Positions 40,001 to 54,000 of a DNA stretch of 64,000 bases are shown in pieces. The notes under the pieces were generated by a model. It saw only the letters and a list, made by a program, of their open reading frames with translations. It ran no database searches and was not told the origin of the DNA. The stretch covers positions 1,339,501 through 1,403,500 of the forward strand of contig JAKOON010000007.1 in NCBI GenBank assembly GCA_022577435.1. Reading direction: 5' to 3'. Positions within the stretch are counted from its first letter, which is position 1; each line of letters begins with the position of its first letter. This DNA comes from Embiotoca jacksoni. Its lineage: Eukaryota; Chordata; Actinopteri; Embiotocidae. The translations under genes and the position numbers were made by a program.

Positions 40001-43000
40001 ATACAGTTCGGGATGCACATTGGACAGCACGGCGCAGAATCGATAGTTTCAGCAGTTAATATGAGAATAAAGAAGATCTGTAGAAGAGCTGCTGCATTTA
40101 CTGACTTGACCATATTCAAAAGGCTGTGGTTGCAGCATTTATTGAGATAGACTAAATGCCACTTGAAATGGGCCGAGATAAGCCTATAAAAATCCTAATC
40201 AATAAAACAAATTTAAAAGCCCTTCCTGTATTCTGTACAGTTATTAGATGAACTTGCAGTGAACTGCTGGGCTGTGCTCAATCTGACGTGATCACGGTAA
40301 AGATTTGCAATGTGGTAAAGACAACGACTTGTTTGTCAGGTCAAACGTTGGCACGTTTTTCACTGCCTGTACTGTCAAATGTTGCAGATTGCTGGTGAAT
40401 TAATTACAAGTAAATAGAAGTAACTTAAAAAGCTCACCTGCACCTTTTCAGTTACCCTACATTATATTTATGGTAACCTTTAACCAGGAAAAGTCTTAAT
40501 CATCTACATATTTTGTGCTTCATCTACTTCTGCACCAGTCTGACAAAGGAAAAAAGCTCATTCACAGACAACCGAACCACTCTCAAACAGTTTTGCCACT
40601 CGGTCTGTAGGCCGTCTCGTAAAGTAAATGACATTTTCAGATGAACATTTTGTGCCGCGTAACCTCGTGTACCTCAGGCTCAGAGTTACCGTGCGACGCC
40701 GGGCCGCCTCGGCTCGCTAAAAGCTCATTCGGCTGAACTCGTGTCCATCACAACAGAATAATTTTTATTCTCCACGCCGCTCGTCGTGGAGTTCTGAAGC
40801 AGCAACATCACTCAAACGTTCATCCTTCCGAAGTACACGTGGGGGGGGGGGGGGGGGGCATTTTTCTTGTTTTCTATTCCCATTACCTAAAATACTTTAC
40901 AACAGTAACTCATAACTCATGCAAGGCCCGTGGAAACCAAACCACCGCCGTGTCTTCTTTATGTGCCATTGGAGGAGAGTGAGAAAAGAACCAGGAGCTA
41001 TTAAATGGAGATGTGAAATATTCCATCTCTAATGCATTTAGGGTTGAGGGTGGGGTGGGGGTGGGAATAATAAAAAAAAATTAAAAAAAAAAACACACCT
41101 GTCCCAGTAATCATCGGCGCAGCGCCTTCCCATGCTGGCTGGATTATGTCACCTAGCACATGGTGAGACGTGATATACAACGCTATGCCAGCGGCATACG
41201 GAGCCGGTAACCCAATCACACATACTATTTTGAGAATGTATGGCTTTTCCCAAAGCACAAATAGGTTTTCGGTGCCTGCTGGATACGCTCCGCCACGGCG
41301 TGCTTACACTCGGATCCCCACGAGAGGGTATCCATTTCTTCAGCCCAACTGGAATGAAAATGCACATTAGCTATTAGGTGTTATGACTGACCGGAATGGT
41401 TTTTGCCAACTGTGTGTGTGTGTGTGTCTTGAGTGTTCGTTGCGAAGCTGTGGCTATGCAGCAATCTCCGTTTAATAAAACAAGAATGAAATGACCTCTT
41501 GCCCGGCTCCCGTGTAGTGCAGGATTTGATTTGCGGTGCTGGAAAGAGTTTCGTCTTGGAGCTACAACTTCGTGCATTGTCACTCCAGTAGCTACAATTG
41601 CTGATGATCTGAGGCTTGAGAAGAAAGAAAAAAAAACGTGTAACAGGATACGTAATATCTTGGCGCTCAGCGTGGCCTTTTCTATTTCATTCACAGTTGT
41701 ACAATGAATACAATACAGTGAGCGATCTGCCACATTGTTGCAAGCAGGAAGAGCTGAATGTCCTTGTACAAAGTGAAACATAACTTGGCAACACCGAGCG
41801 ACTTACTGGAAGGGAGCACGTTGTTCATTCAATGGCCTCCCTTCCAGTAAATCCGTCGGACATGCCCAGTTGTTCCTCACATTTGATCCTTTTCGTTACG
41901 TGGAATCCAGTCGACTGCCGAAGTGGCGACGGCCTTCCTCACGTCCTCGCGCCGAGTTTCGCCCGCGCCGTACCTCGAGTGCCCCCCCCCCCCCCCCCCC
42001 GCCCGCCCCCGCGCACGTCGCCGGTGCTAAACGCCTGTAAACGAATTGTACTCGACGATTAAGAGGGAACGAGATTCAGGCTTGCGGTTAGGCAATTTGG
42101 TGCAGAGGAGCAGAAAGAGAAAGGGCTCGCTGCCCAGATGTTTCGCGTGGCTCAGCACATCTTGAGGGATACAGCACGTGACAAAATTCGGTCAAGTGGC
42201 GAAAAGGCAGGGGAAGTTTAAAACGGATCTGGAATTACGCACGGCGACGAGACGGCGCGATGAGAAAATGTCCGCGATCTCAGAAGTGGAAGTAAGGTGA
42301 TATATATGTTAATTGGTCTTGTAGGAAGTGGAGGGCATGTTGTGTTTTACTGCTCGGCTTTATGCGCCGACATCTTGGAGGGAGTGGCGTTTCTCGCAGC
42401 AGACATTTTAGCAGGAAAAAAAACAAAAAAAGCACCGGTGTAACTCCTAATCTTGATTGTGGCTGTACTCTATTGAGGTGTGCCAGAAAAGCTGTGCCAA
42501 ACATGCCAGGATAGACAACTCCCAAGGTTCCAGAAATGTCACAACCTCGCATTTGGACCCCGTGCACAAAACTGATGCTGGTTAGTTGTGCACTCAAACC
42601 TTTTGGAGCACCGTTTACAGATACTCAAACGACACAAATCGAGGCAAATAGTTCAACGCTCGGTACAGTTCAGTGTGTAGAATTCAGGAGGATCTATTAG
42701 CGGCGACGGGATATGATGTTGAACGTTTTTTTTTCTTTCATTGGTGTATAATCATCTGAAGCTAGGAATCCGTTTGTTTTCATGAACTTTGAATGAGATT
42801 TTCATTTCATTTACTGCGTCTGCCGTGTTTCTACAGTGGCCTGGAGGGGACGAACTAAACACTGGCTCCACTGGAAAAGGGTTTTGTTTCACGTCAAGAC
42901 TTCCCTTCACTCTTAGAATGGGAGAGCGAGGCGAAAGGGTGTCCGGTTCAATCTTGGACCTCGCTGCTCCGCAGACGGCTCCTTTAATACGCGAAGTGAC

Positions 43001-46000
43001 CTGCGACCGTGCGACGTCAGGAAAAAAAAGACAGTGTAGAAAGCGTAGATACGTAGGTTCTTCTACAGACGAATGAGCCGTGCGAAAGAGACCGACCATT
43101 TCGCTCCTCGGTCTTCGCGTCTCTCCGAGACGTCAACGCTCCCATTTTCTTCATCGCAGGGAAGGTGGTGCGATGACGGCTCGAAGGACGCCTCCTGAAT
43201 TTGTAATGCTGAGAGGAAGAGAGACTCTGTAAGCGTAGTATGACGGGTTACCGACCAGTTAGAGAAGGTGCTGAGCCCCCCCCTCCCCCCGACCCCCATC
43301 CCATCCCATCCCATCCCAACCCCGCCCCACCCTCCCCTCCCCCTCCTCCTCCTCCTCTCTTTACATCTTACATCTGTTCAGCTGCCTCTAATTAGGACTT
43401 TTACAGACGACGGCATTAAAATGGCCCGGAACCACACCAGCTAATGAGACACCAATGACAAGGCAGATCTGTCATGCACAACTCCCGTTTGTCAAAATCT
43501 ATCTTTCATTTTTTTTTTTTTTTCTGCCTCGACAGCCAAAGTTTGCTCAACACGTTGTCTCCCTTCACACCTGCTGACAGGCTTTATCCCAGATTGGAAG
43601 CGGGTCACCGAAGCCGGCATGTTTTTTTGGCGCGGTCGGCGGCGTCGGATGCCCGTGGTGAAGGATTCCCCTCAGGCAGATCGACGGACGTGTTCGAATA
43701 CACACCGCCGGCGCGGAACAATTATTCCACCGCTCAGTCGCCGTCAGTGTTTTTCTCCCGACGTTGAGCGGAGTCAATTATCACTCCGCTCTGACAAAGC
43801 CAGCTTTGTTTATAGATAACAGAACGAGAAGAGCGCTGTTGAAAATGCACGTCGGTTTCCCGGCGACGTGTCTCAATTCGCTTCACGTGCGTCCCCTCGT
43901 TTCAACGGCGGTGTTCGAGCGTGACGTAAATGAAACGCTCAAAACGCAGACGGCTACAGATCCAGCCAAAATGATTCGATTGGAGAAAGAATCGAACAAA
44001 ATGGTGATCCGTCGAAGACCACTGCACGGTAGACGTCATTCGATACAAATACTTTTTAGGTACAAGAAAAAGGTTATTGTGCTGACAAATATGAGCTATT
44101 ATTTGCTGAGTTTTAGTGTCGCATTGCCAGAACTAGAGAATAATCCGTCTCCACACCAATATCATTCTAGTAAGGGAGGGAAAAAAAAAACAACCAAAAA
44201 ACCACTGGTTTGTTTGTATGTCTTTAAATCAATCACAATCCTCTTGGGTGGCGCCAAGCAAAGGGGGCCGGGGCAAGGGGGGTGGGGGGCTTGTTTCGGT
44301 GGAACGTTTGCTCGTAAGAATGCGAGCACCTGGCATTAAAAGTGGCTAGATATTTGCAAAAAGGCCAAAAATACCAAAAAAAAACAAAAAACAGGCCTGC
44401 CTTATTGCATGATCAAAATCTTCGTCAAAACTTATCAGTGTGCTGTTCGCTAGCTCCGACTCTGTTTTTGTTTCCCGTTTCTACGGCGATTTTTGAAAAA
44501 CTTATCAGCTTTTTCGCCGTGCAGTTCGTTCGCTCATAAGACTGTTTTTGTTTCCCGTTTCTACGGTGATTTGGAAAAACGTAACACAGACGGTGGAAAA
44601 AGGAGGACAATGTTGGCTGAAATAGTCGACCACCGACTGGTTTATTCCAACGGTCTACACCCGGAGAGACAGACCGGCTGAGCCTGAATTAATAGACAAG
44701 CTATCTATAACTGATCCTGCTTTTCTGGGCTGTGTTTATATAATGTAAATATATATATAATATATAATGATCAAAATGTAATATTCAGAAGTTTACACTT
44801 GCCGTAGCTTCAATGTTTTGTCATGAAGTATAAGACTTGCATCAGAGTCACCGCACCCACATATCACATCCTCTGCTTTTCACACAAACATAGACAGAAC
44901 AAGGGGGTTTGACACGCAACAAGCGAACGGTTTAAGTGCTGACCGACCATGAGGTCCGAGGTTACCCCTGGCAACTGCACGCAGCACCTTCAGCAGTTTT
45001 TGTCTGACTTGAAACCACAAGGTTCACAAACCGCGTAACTACAAACAAACCCAGGCGGTTCCGGTTTGCGCACACAACGTGTGAATTGCAACGTGATCCA
45101 TCTTTTAACATCTTGAGATGAGGGTTCGATACTTATCAACGGTTATTTGTGCAGTATGTAACTACAGATTTGTTGCAGGTCCAGTGAAGAGCAATCGGTT
45201 TCTTTCACTTAACAGCAGCTGTGATTTATTAGAAACCAACTCCGTCGTACTTCAAACACACCCAGATTACCAGTTGCTGCTTCGGACACAGCAAGTAATT
45301 ACGTTCTTCAAGAACCGGCGTGACGTTTCAGTAAGAAATATTCCGCCGGATATTCACTCTCACTGGAGGGAAAGGCATCTGTCCTGTTAACATTTATCTC
45401 AGGAGCTAATTGCACGGCTATTGTTCCTTGAATGCAGCTTCAGGAATATTCATTGTTTCCAGAGATAAAAATAAATAAATAAAAGGACTTTAGTGTCTGG
45501 CAGACTTTCACTTGTTATTTATGTTTCTGTGATGAGGATCGCAGCAAACGACGCGAGGTTAAGTTCGGAGGCAAACGTTTCGAAGATGATTGAAGGGCTT
45601 TTTTTTATGAGCAGTTGGAGAGAGTGAGAGAGGAGTGCTGGGAGGCCTTCTATCAAACGGTGGACAGTTAGAGGCTCAATGACCTGTCTGGATGATTAAA
45701 CAGGCTAAATGGGTGCCGAGCGCTTAGAGTTTCCATTTATTTGTAATTTTTACAAAAACATTACCCAAACGAGCACACAAACATGAGACCCACTGAGTTT
45801 GGTCATATCCCAGTAGTCCTCGGCAGATGTTAATCATTGTCAGATGCTGTGTGCATGTTGTTGAATGCAAAGGTGACTGAAGGTCAAACAAGGGTTACGT
45901 GCAGTTCAGGTGCTGAGGGAGAATTAATTAAGTTCCTCCCTGCGCAATTAACAACTAATTGATGAGTTACAAAAACATGTAGAGAACAAACTGATTAACA

Positions 46001-46595
46001 TAACATACCACTGAGCTGAAAGCGGGTGAATCATTATCATATTTTTTTTTTTCCCAATCACAGCTGCTGGTAGTTTAATCACAGGATGTGTTTATATGGA
46101 GTGAAATTGTTTGAAATGAGAATCGTCATTGTTTGTTTTGATAATTGCCGTGTGATTGGACTGCCCAGTGACTGGGTCAGCGATCCAGCTAAGGTGAAGG
46201 CAGGGCCAGTTTATTTGTATGGCACATTTCAACAACAAGGTAATTCAACGCGCTTCGCATAAAACCATCAAAAGCATCACAACATGAGGAAAAGGACATT
46301 TAAAAACTATTAGGAACAGTGATTAAAACATTAAAAACAGTCTTTGAAACATTAAGAAAGCTAAAAATGGGATAAAAGTTACAGTGCAGTTTAAGACGTC
46401 CTCAAATCTGGTTCAGTGAAAGGCAGCAAACTGTAGCCTGACTATGAGACTCAAATGTCATATTTCATTCATTTAGCCTGACATGCTACTGTTACGTCAG
46501 AAAGGAGGGATATTCCATTGTTTGCAAAATGCCAAATCTATCCTGTTGCCATCATTTAAGTTTTACGCAGAAGCTACCTGAAGCAGTTACTTTCT

Positions 46596-46628
<33 letters not shown>

Positions 46629-47995
46629 CATCTGCAACATTTTCAGCCGTGTGGGTTTTATTCTGTGGAATATTTTTTCAGGAATGCAGCAACATGTCTC
46701 CACTCTTAATCCCACCAAAACTCTGATTAGTCAAATCTCTAACTGATGAGGTAGTTGTTTTGCTGACTTGAAAAAAAAAAAACTGAAATGTAGACAGCAG
46801 CCAAGAGCTCTGCAGCAATGAAGACAGCAATTTGATTTAAGAGTCACACTGCCGACACAACGACCAACTTTTGACATGAAGAACAATGGACAAAACTAAT
46901 TTGTCCCCATTTACTTTCTTTCCCATGCTGTGTTTTATGACATTTGGTATTGTATGGTATCTAATTGGTAGCTTTTTTTTTTATGGATTTAAAAAAAACA
47001 GCAGAGGAAGCGAGTTAAATAAGACGATTCATCAAAAGGTTTTGTATTTCAAACAAGTTGTAACTTTGTTTTCCAAAACCGTATCCTCTACGCTCCGGCG
47101 TATTTATCCCGCCGTCGTGATTTCAATAAAACTCTTGGAACCCCGGAATGAATGGACTCATAGAGAGCTGCCCTGTGAGTGTGGGAATTAACCTGCAGGC
47201 TCTTAAATCACTGCCCTCGCCTGCAGACATTTCCCCTCAGAAACATCAATTTTCCCATTTTTCTAATCCTGAAATTGCTACTCATGTCAACTCTGAAGAT
47301 CCAGGTACAAACTTGCTTGGTTTAGCAAAGCCAGCCCCTTGGCAAGCTGTCATGCCGGGATGTATGCACAGACATTGTTCCCTGGAGTTTTGGACGACGT
47401 GCGTTCTGTTAGGGTATTGATGGTGGAAAGCAGCGTACTGGTAGCTGGAATGTTTCACAAAACAGTTTTGTTTTGTTTTTTAATTTAATTTTTTTTTTTT
47501 TTTTTAACCAAGGGGGTCATCAGTTGTAATTCTGTGCTTCCGACCTCTTTACACCGTCTGTGGTAACTGTGGGAGCGGGATATTATAGGAAAAGAGCAGT
47601 TGTGCTCAGCAAATCCTCCCTCGGTAAATAGAGGTTGAAAGGAATATACTTTCATTACCCTGGGTTCAGGACTGCAGCCCCTCTTCTCTAGACAGCTGGA
47701 CCAAAAGGTTACGAAGGCTTGGTCGGGTGGCGGTAATTAGAGATCCGGGGCAACTTGCTTAGAGAAATCGATCCGTATCTGGAGGCAGAGACAGAGACCA
47801 AAGGCTTTCATTTTTAAAATTGCCCAAAATGAAAATGTATTTTCACATGTCTCCTCCCTGAATGCTTTGGATTAATCATTCAATCTGCTATAGCTGAAAA
47901 TCTCATTAGATCTTTGAAGGTTTTCACACAGATTTTCTTGCATTGCTTCAAGCTTCTTAAAGGGTTGTTCAGAGGTTATGTTTGCTATGTAAATT

Positions 47996-48037
<42 letters not shown>

Positions 48038-51000
48038 GGGGGGGGGTCTAGGCAGCTGTTGTGTTTAGACGGCTGTGACTCAGTGGCAGTGATACGCTAA
48101 GTTTTTAAGAGCCAGGAAATGTTGTACTCCGAGCATTATGGAGGTTTATGTTGCGTGGATTTTCACGATTTAAGATAAGATTAAAGTAATGGGACAAGGG
48201 GAGGAGGACGTGTGAAGAAAAACTCACTCAGTGTGTGACTTTGGCTGTTCTCCAAGTTGCAACCTAAGCTTTACAGAGATCCCAGAGCAGATGTGTGGTC
48301 CAACATCAATTTAGAAATCATTAGTCGAAAACATTATTGACCTCCTCCACGCCGCTCATTGCCGATTCCAGTGTTTCTGTCCGGGAGCCAAGAAGCTACA
48401 AAGTGGATTGTGATCGGTTTCTGGCCCTCTCAGCTACGTTCAGCGCAAAAGAAAAAAAAGAAACTGGATCTTTGATCAGTCTTAATTGCAGTGTCTGGTT
48501 CTGGTATGGCAAAGCTGTCTTCCAATCTGGCTGCCACAGATCAAACTGTAATTTTCTCCAAATATCCAGCTGTCCAGCTCACAGATGTGACTACAAAGCA
48601 GCCCGGAGCTGCCGTCCACAGCTGTGAAGAGAGGTTTAAAAAAGACGCGGTTCATCTGTCAACGCCTGGTTTCCAGCCAGAAGGGGAGGTTAGACCGGTC
48701 TCCAAGTGTTTGTGAGAAACATGTCACAGTCTTTTTATTTGACTTTTTGGTTCCACACTTATCAGTCAATCCACTTAACAATAATTACCTTTGATATTGA
48801 TTCTTAGTTTGACAGCTGATAAGGAAATCCAGGTTGATCTGTGGCATCCTTCATTAATGCAAAGCCTGATTGTACAATATTATTGCTCTTTATTCAAGGG
48901 TTTGGCAGCTGTTTTGGCTCTTTTTTTTTTTTTTTCTTTTTCCTGCGCAAGAGATCTGTATGTCAATATTGTGATGTCCTTACGTTGCTTAAAATATTTC
49001 ATTGGTGCAACACTTTCGTCTTTTTTTTTTTTGGCGGTTATGGCTGTTTTTTTTTTTAAGCTCCAAACAAATCAATGTTGATTCTACAAGATATTTTAGA
49101 GGGTAACAGCGACAAAAAAAACAACAACTCTGTATTTACTTGAAACTGCCTGTGTTTTTGTCATGAAGTAAAAGGCGAAATACTGACAGTGGGCGGATTT
49201 ATTCCTCACTTTACGACTGATTTTGGTGCTGATATTGTGTCTAAATCCAGGCTCAGAGGCTCAGACACAGAATTCCTCTGGGACAACACAAATAGACGGC
49301 TGGAGTGTAAAGAGCGACACTCAATCTCATTTTGCTCTGGATGCCGAACACAAGTGTGGGCACTAATTAGAGGCTCTGAGAAATCATTGAGGGACGGGGA
49401 ACCATTGTAATCTGAGGAGAGGCTGTTGTGTGCTGACGAGTTTCAGTCGCCGGGCTGGAAGGGCCCAAAAGCCAGAGGGGTTTTAAGACTTCGGTTTAGC
49501 TTTGGTGTGCCTGCCTTTTCCCACAGCACCCCGTGCGCTGGCGCACTACTGCCGTATTCACTATCATTAATGGCCGCCAGCTGTGGACTTTGGAAAACCT
49601 TATCACCGTTTGTAATCATTTCTCAGATAACACTGCATTAAGGATATGTTTCATAGAAGTTATGGAAATTAAATCCTGCGCGGGCTCCGGGGCATCTTCT
49701 CGTTGTTACGTTTCTGTGCACAAGTTATTTTTGTGGAAAAATGAACTGCAATCTGTTTTGTATTATTATTGTTATCTAGAAACTGTGATCTAATTTCATC
49801 CATAAATATGAAATTGATGTTGCTGCTGCAGAGAGACACGAAATGTCTCAGTTTCATTTTCAAACCTCAGTTTACACTATATTTTTTTTCAATCTTAATA
49901 GTATACTTCTAATGACAATTAGTATACAAGTACTTAGCACGTGGCTTGTATCATTTACTGAAAATGATACAAAGGATTTGGACCTGTTTTATGACACCAA
50001 AAACCAAAAACACAAGTTGAATATCTTCTGCATTATTCCGAGTTACCGTCTGTTTGGGATGATGAAACATAATATATTCCTATAGTTGTGAGATGTAACG
50101 TACGTAAACTCTGTTGTACCCTTCTGTGGGAAAGGTGTAGCAGAATATGACATGTACACACACGTACGTGCACCCACACGCACTCAAACACAAACTAGCA
50201 GTATCAGGTTGGGCCATCTGATACGACCTGCAGATGTTTTGCTCTGCCTCTGCAGCAGGTGTCAACAGATGTCCTTCCTCTCCACTTGGTCAGGTTGACC
50301 TGGTGTGGGGGACGACTGCACCCTCTGAAATGATCTGCCCTGCAAAAGTGTTTCTGAGCAGGTCATCCACCCACCCTCCCCACCATCCTCCCCCACCCCA
50401 CTCCGCAGCCCCCCTCCTGTAGGTAGAGCCGCCATAAAAATGTAGCATGTCATTGCAGGGATCAATAAAGCATCACATTATTATGTTTCAGTGCCAGGAC
50501 TGATTACGTTTCTTTTTGACCTTTTTGACCCCTTCACTTAAAATGCTTTCACGGGTCATAATTGTCCACCTGCTGATGGCAGAACTTGATGTTTAAGGGG
50601 TTTGCAAAAGCGAAAAAGGAGCTGAACTCCTTTAAACTGCTAGACGAAGTGTGACGTTTTGCAAACTTTTTCCTCTGTTGATGTTATAATCAAAAAGAGG
50701 AAACTGCCTTTTTAAGAGCCCCGCTACTGTTTGTCTTAATGGAGATCAGTCTCAGTCCGCTTTCTGTCATTCCCAATATGTCCGACACAACCAAGTGTGG
50801 AAGACACCATATTTACATACAAACCTATTTATCTCTTGTTTGAGGCGATATACATTAAAAGGCACATTGTTTTTGACACGTTTTTTAAGGATTGGAATAA
50901 AAACTCAAAATCCTATTCTAAAAAAAATAAATTAAAAAAAAAGCATAGGAAACATGTTTTGAATGGATAGTATTTTTTGCTGTGACTGCATCTTGTGTTG

Positions 51001-54000
51001 TGGAGTCTGTGTGTTGTCTGCTGCAGTTGTGAGTGACAGGACAGTATAGTATTGGTGAGCCCTATAGAGTTTAGGGTCCCAACTGCATTCTGCATGTCCA
51101 ATAGCTGTGTATCATTTGACATAATATCTTAACATAAGGATGATATTTAAAAACAGATCTACTGAATCAAAAACACACAAACAAAATTCAAAAAAATTGC
51201 AGAATATATAGATGATGGATGGATATTTACTTTCCAATATTGGATGTACTGAAACATGGGTGTTGTGATGACAATGATTCCCCTCCAAGCTAGCTAATTA
51301 TGATTTATAATTGTAGATTTACCATCATTATTCACATTATTAATTGTATTTGTGGAAAACAGTACCCAGGGTTATTTCCCAGCGAGAGGAGGAGGTGAGC
51401 AGGTTGAAGTCTATTGTATTGCCAGGGACTCTGCAGCAGGTCATGCAGTATATGCAGCTGTTGATAGACACTGTAATCAATATCATCTGTGAAATTTCTG
51501 CCATGGGATGCTCTCTAATCTCTGGGCCAGAGATGTGTGGAGATTAAGCAGCTTTGCTCATTCTACTCGTGCTGTCAGTCAGACTCCGTGCCGGGATCTT
51601 TCTCCCAATATTTAATCTATAAGGAGGATATTATCCATACTAACTATGAATATGGTGGATATTGAGGCTGGGATGATGTGCGTATCTCCGTCCATTCAAC
51701 ACTATTATGATACTTGGGTGGCAACTGATACGTATGGCGAGTTCTATTTGTGATTCTGGAAGTATTGAAGTTTAACATTATGATTTACTAAGCTTTGTTT
51801 AATTTCTTAAACCTAGAACATTAGGAAAAGTTCATATAATTCATTTTTCGATGATTTCTTAAAACCATGCTAATGAAATATCAGTCATTAGCAATACCAC
51901 TTAAGAGGTCAGTAGGCTAATGTAATGTCATTTACCTGTTAGTTAAATAAATAACTGTTATGATAAAGCTGAATAAAGTAGGCTACTGATCCTAATACAT
52001 GAGTGAATCAATTTTGCTCTCCCACCCCTGGTGGATATCCATAATGTACAGTATACACAAGAATGAATAATTGAACCCTCATGATTAAACTCAGTATATG
52101 AACATGACCCAGCAACGACAACACATGTCATCGTGTAGAGTACCTGCATCGTCCCATTCACAGTACTAAACACGGTGGCTAAATATTTGAATGTATACTT
52201 TGTAATTTATTGAAACGTGTTTCAAATTTTTTACAGGACAAGTGTATATTTTGTCGAGTCATCTTTCTGCCCTCATTTCAGCAACACGTATCGGGACTTA
52301 GGGTGTCAAACCTGTTGCACTTCCTCTTCGGCCCAACGCACAGGAGCATACGCCTGGCAGATCAAATAGCTACAGAGGGGTCCCACACAGCCAAATTAAT
52401 TTTTAATGGTATAAAAGATTCCCATGGCGTGTTTCAGCCTCCCCCTTTTTTTTTTTTTTTTGCCTCACTGTAAACCCAAAAGCAATAAATATCCCAAGCC
52501 GGGTCGGGAATTTACTGCACCTGTAGTATCCACTTAATAAGCTGCAGATGCCGGAGTGATTGCACGGAGGCTGAAACACATTCACTAAGAGAAGGAAAAT
52601 CTTTGTCAGGTACGGTTTCGTCACTTGACGTGCGTTCATTTTGATCAGCAGGTAACGGGGGTGGAGGGGCTGAAATTAAAAACGATTTGGTGTCACAGTG
52701 ACCCAGCTGTCGATTGCCCGGACAGGAAATAGCTGCCGTGAACTGCTGGGGGAACACTGTGTGGTAGGGGACCAATCTTTAGCCCCCCCAAAAAATTGCA
52801 AAAAATTATAATTTGGCCAATTTACTGAGCAAATACAACTCTCCATACTACTTTGAATTGATCTGGGAATTTGTGGTCGGTAGGGAAATAGGTAATTAAA
52901 ATAGCAAACAGTGACTCCTACTTTTTTTTTAAAGATTCTTATATGACCTCGTGTCAGTCTGAATATTGGTGTGGTCGAGGAAGGCAAAAGTTATGTCTGC
53001 AAGTATACTACATGCAATACAAGTACCAGATAAACTCCAAAGCTCGGGATCAATTTAATGAAACACTGCAATGTGCAGAAAGATGAATCCAGTGAGCCTC
53101 GCAGAGAATGGATGGTTTTCATTCCGCCTTCTGCTTGTTTATGAGAAACATGCAGCAGTCTGAACAAAGAGACCATTATCATTAGTTAATATTTGCTTAA
53201 AGCTATCTAACGTTTAATAAAGCATCTGGGTATGCACGCATGTATGTGTGTGTGTGTGTGGGGGGGGGTGCACAGGCTTTGAATCCACTGTACTGAATGA
53301 TTGCTGGGCAGCCTTTGTATGTTAAGATATATATACTGCTCTTTTAAATTCTTATAACATTTGTGGTATTATTGTTGTAGGTCAGTGCTTTTGTGCACTA
53401 ATGAAAGTGTGCACATGTCCATGGTTGTCTCTAAATGTGCATTGCAGTTTTGTTTTTGGCAGGGGAAAGGTTAATGTTTAACAGCATGAATGGTTCACCC
53501 ACTAACGTGTGAACAAAGCACAATGGCCTCACTGTATAGACTCCTATTTATTCAGAGTCACTTCCTCCCTTAATAGTCAGCTCTACTTTCCTCACAGAGG
53601 AAAAGAAAAAAAAAAAAAAAAGAAGTAGGTCAAGGAAAAGTCATGTTTGAGGTAATTCACTCTGGGGGTACGGCGTCTCTGATCATTAGATGACATTGGT
53701 TAACCCTAAGAGTGAGGTCATTTCAGAGTCAACGTTACACCCAGGATCCGGCCCGAGAGGTAGCGTGTCTGTGCATTTTTTACAGTGCTCAGAGGATAAA
53801 TCACGTAGGGAGGGTATCAATAGGAAGGTTGAAAAGGAAGAAGTATGAAAAGACAGTATTGTTTATATATGTATAAAAAAAAAAAAAAAGAAGGCGTTTT
53901 TTTTTTTTTTACCTTGGATTCTACCTTGAATCAAATGTTAGTTTTCAGCTGACGTACTTTGACGGAGCTCGCTCTGAAGGACCTCCTGCTTTGATGCAAG

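Noticed and set aside
43764..44339. 191-codon open frame on the plus strand
   Set aside because: No recognisable domain, contains Lys-rich runs from homopolymers, and lies in a GC-rich stretch where stops are rare. No splice context or family resemblance.
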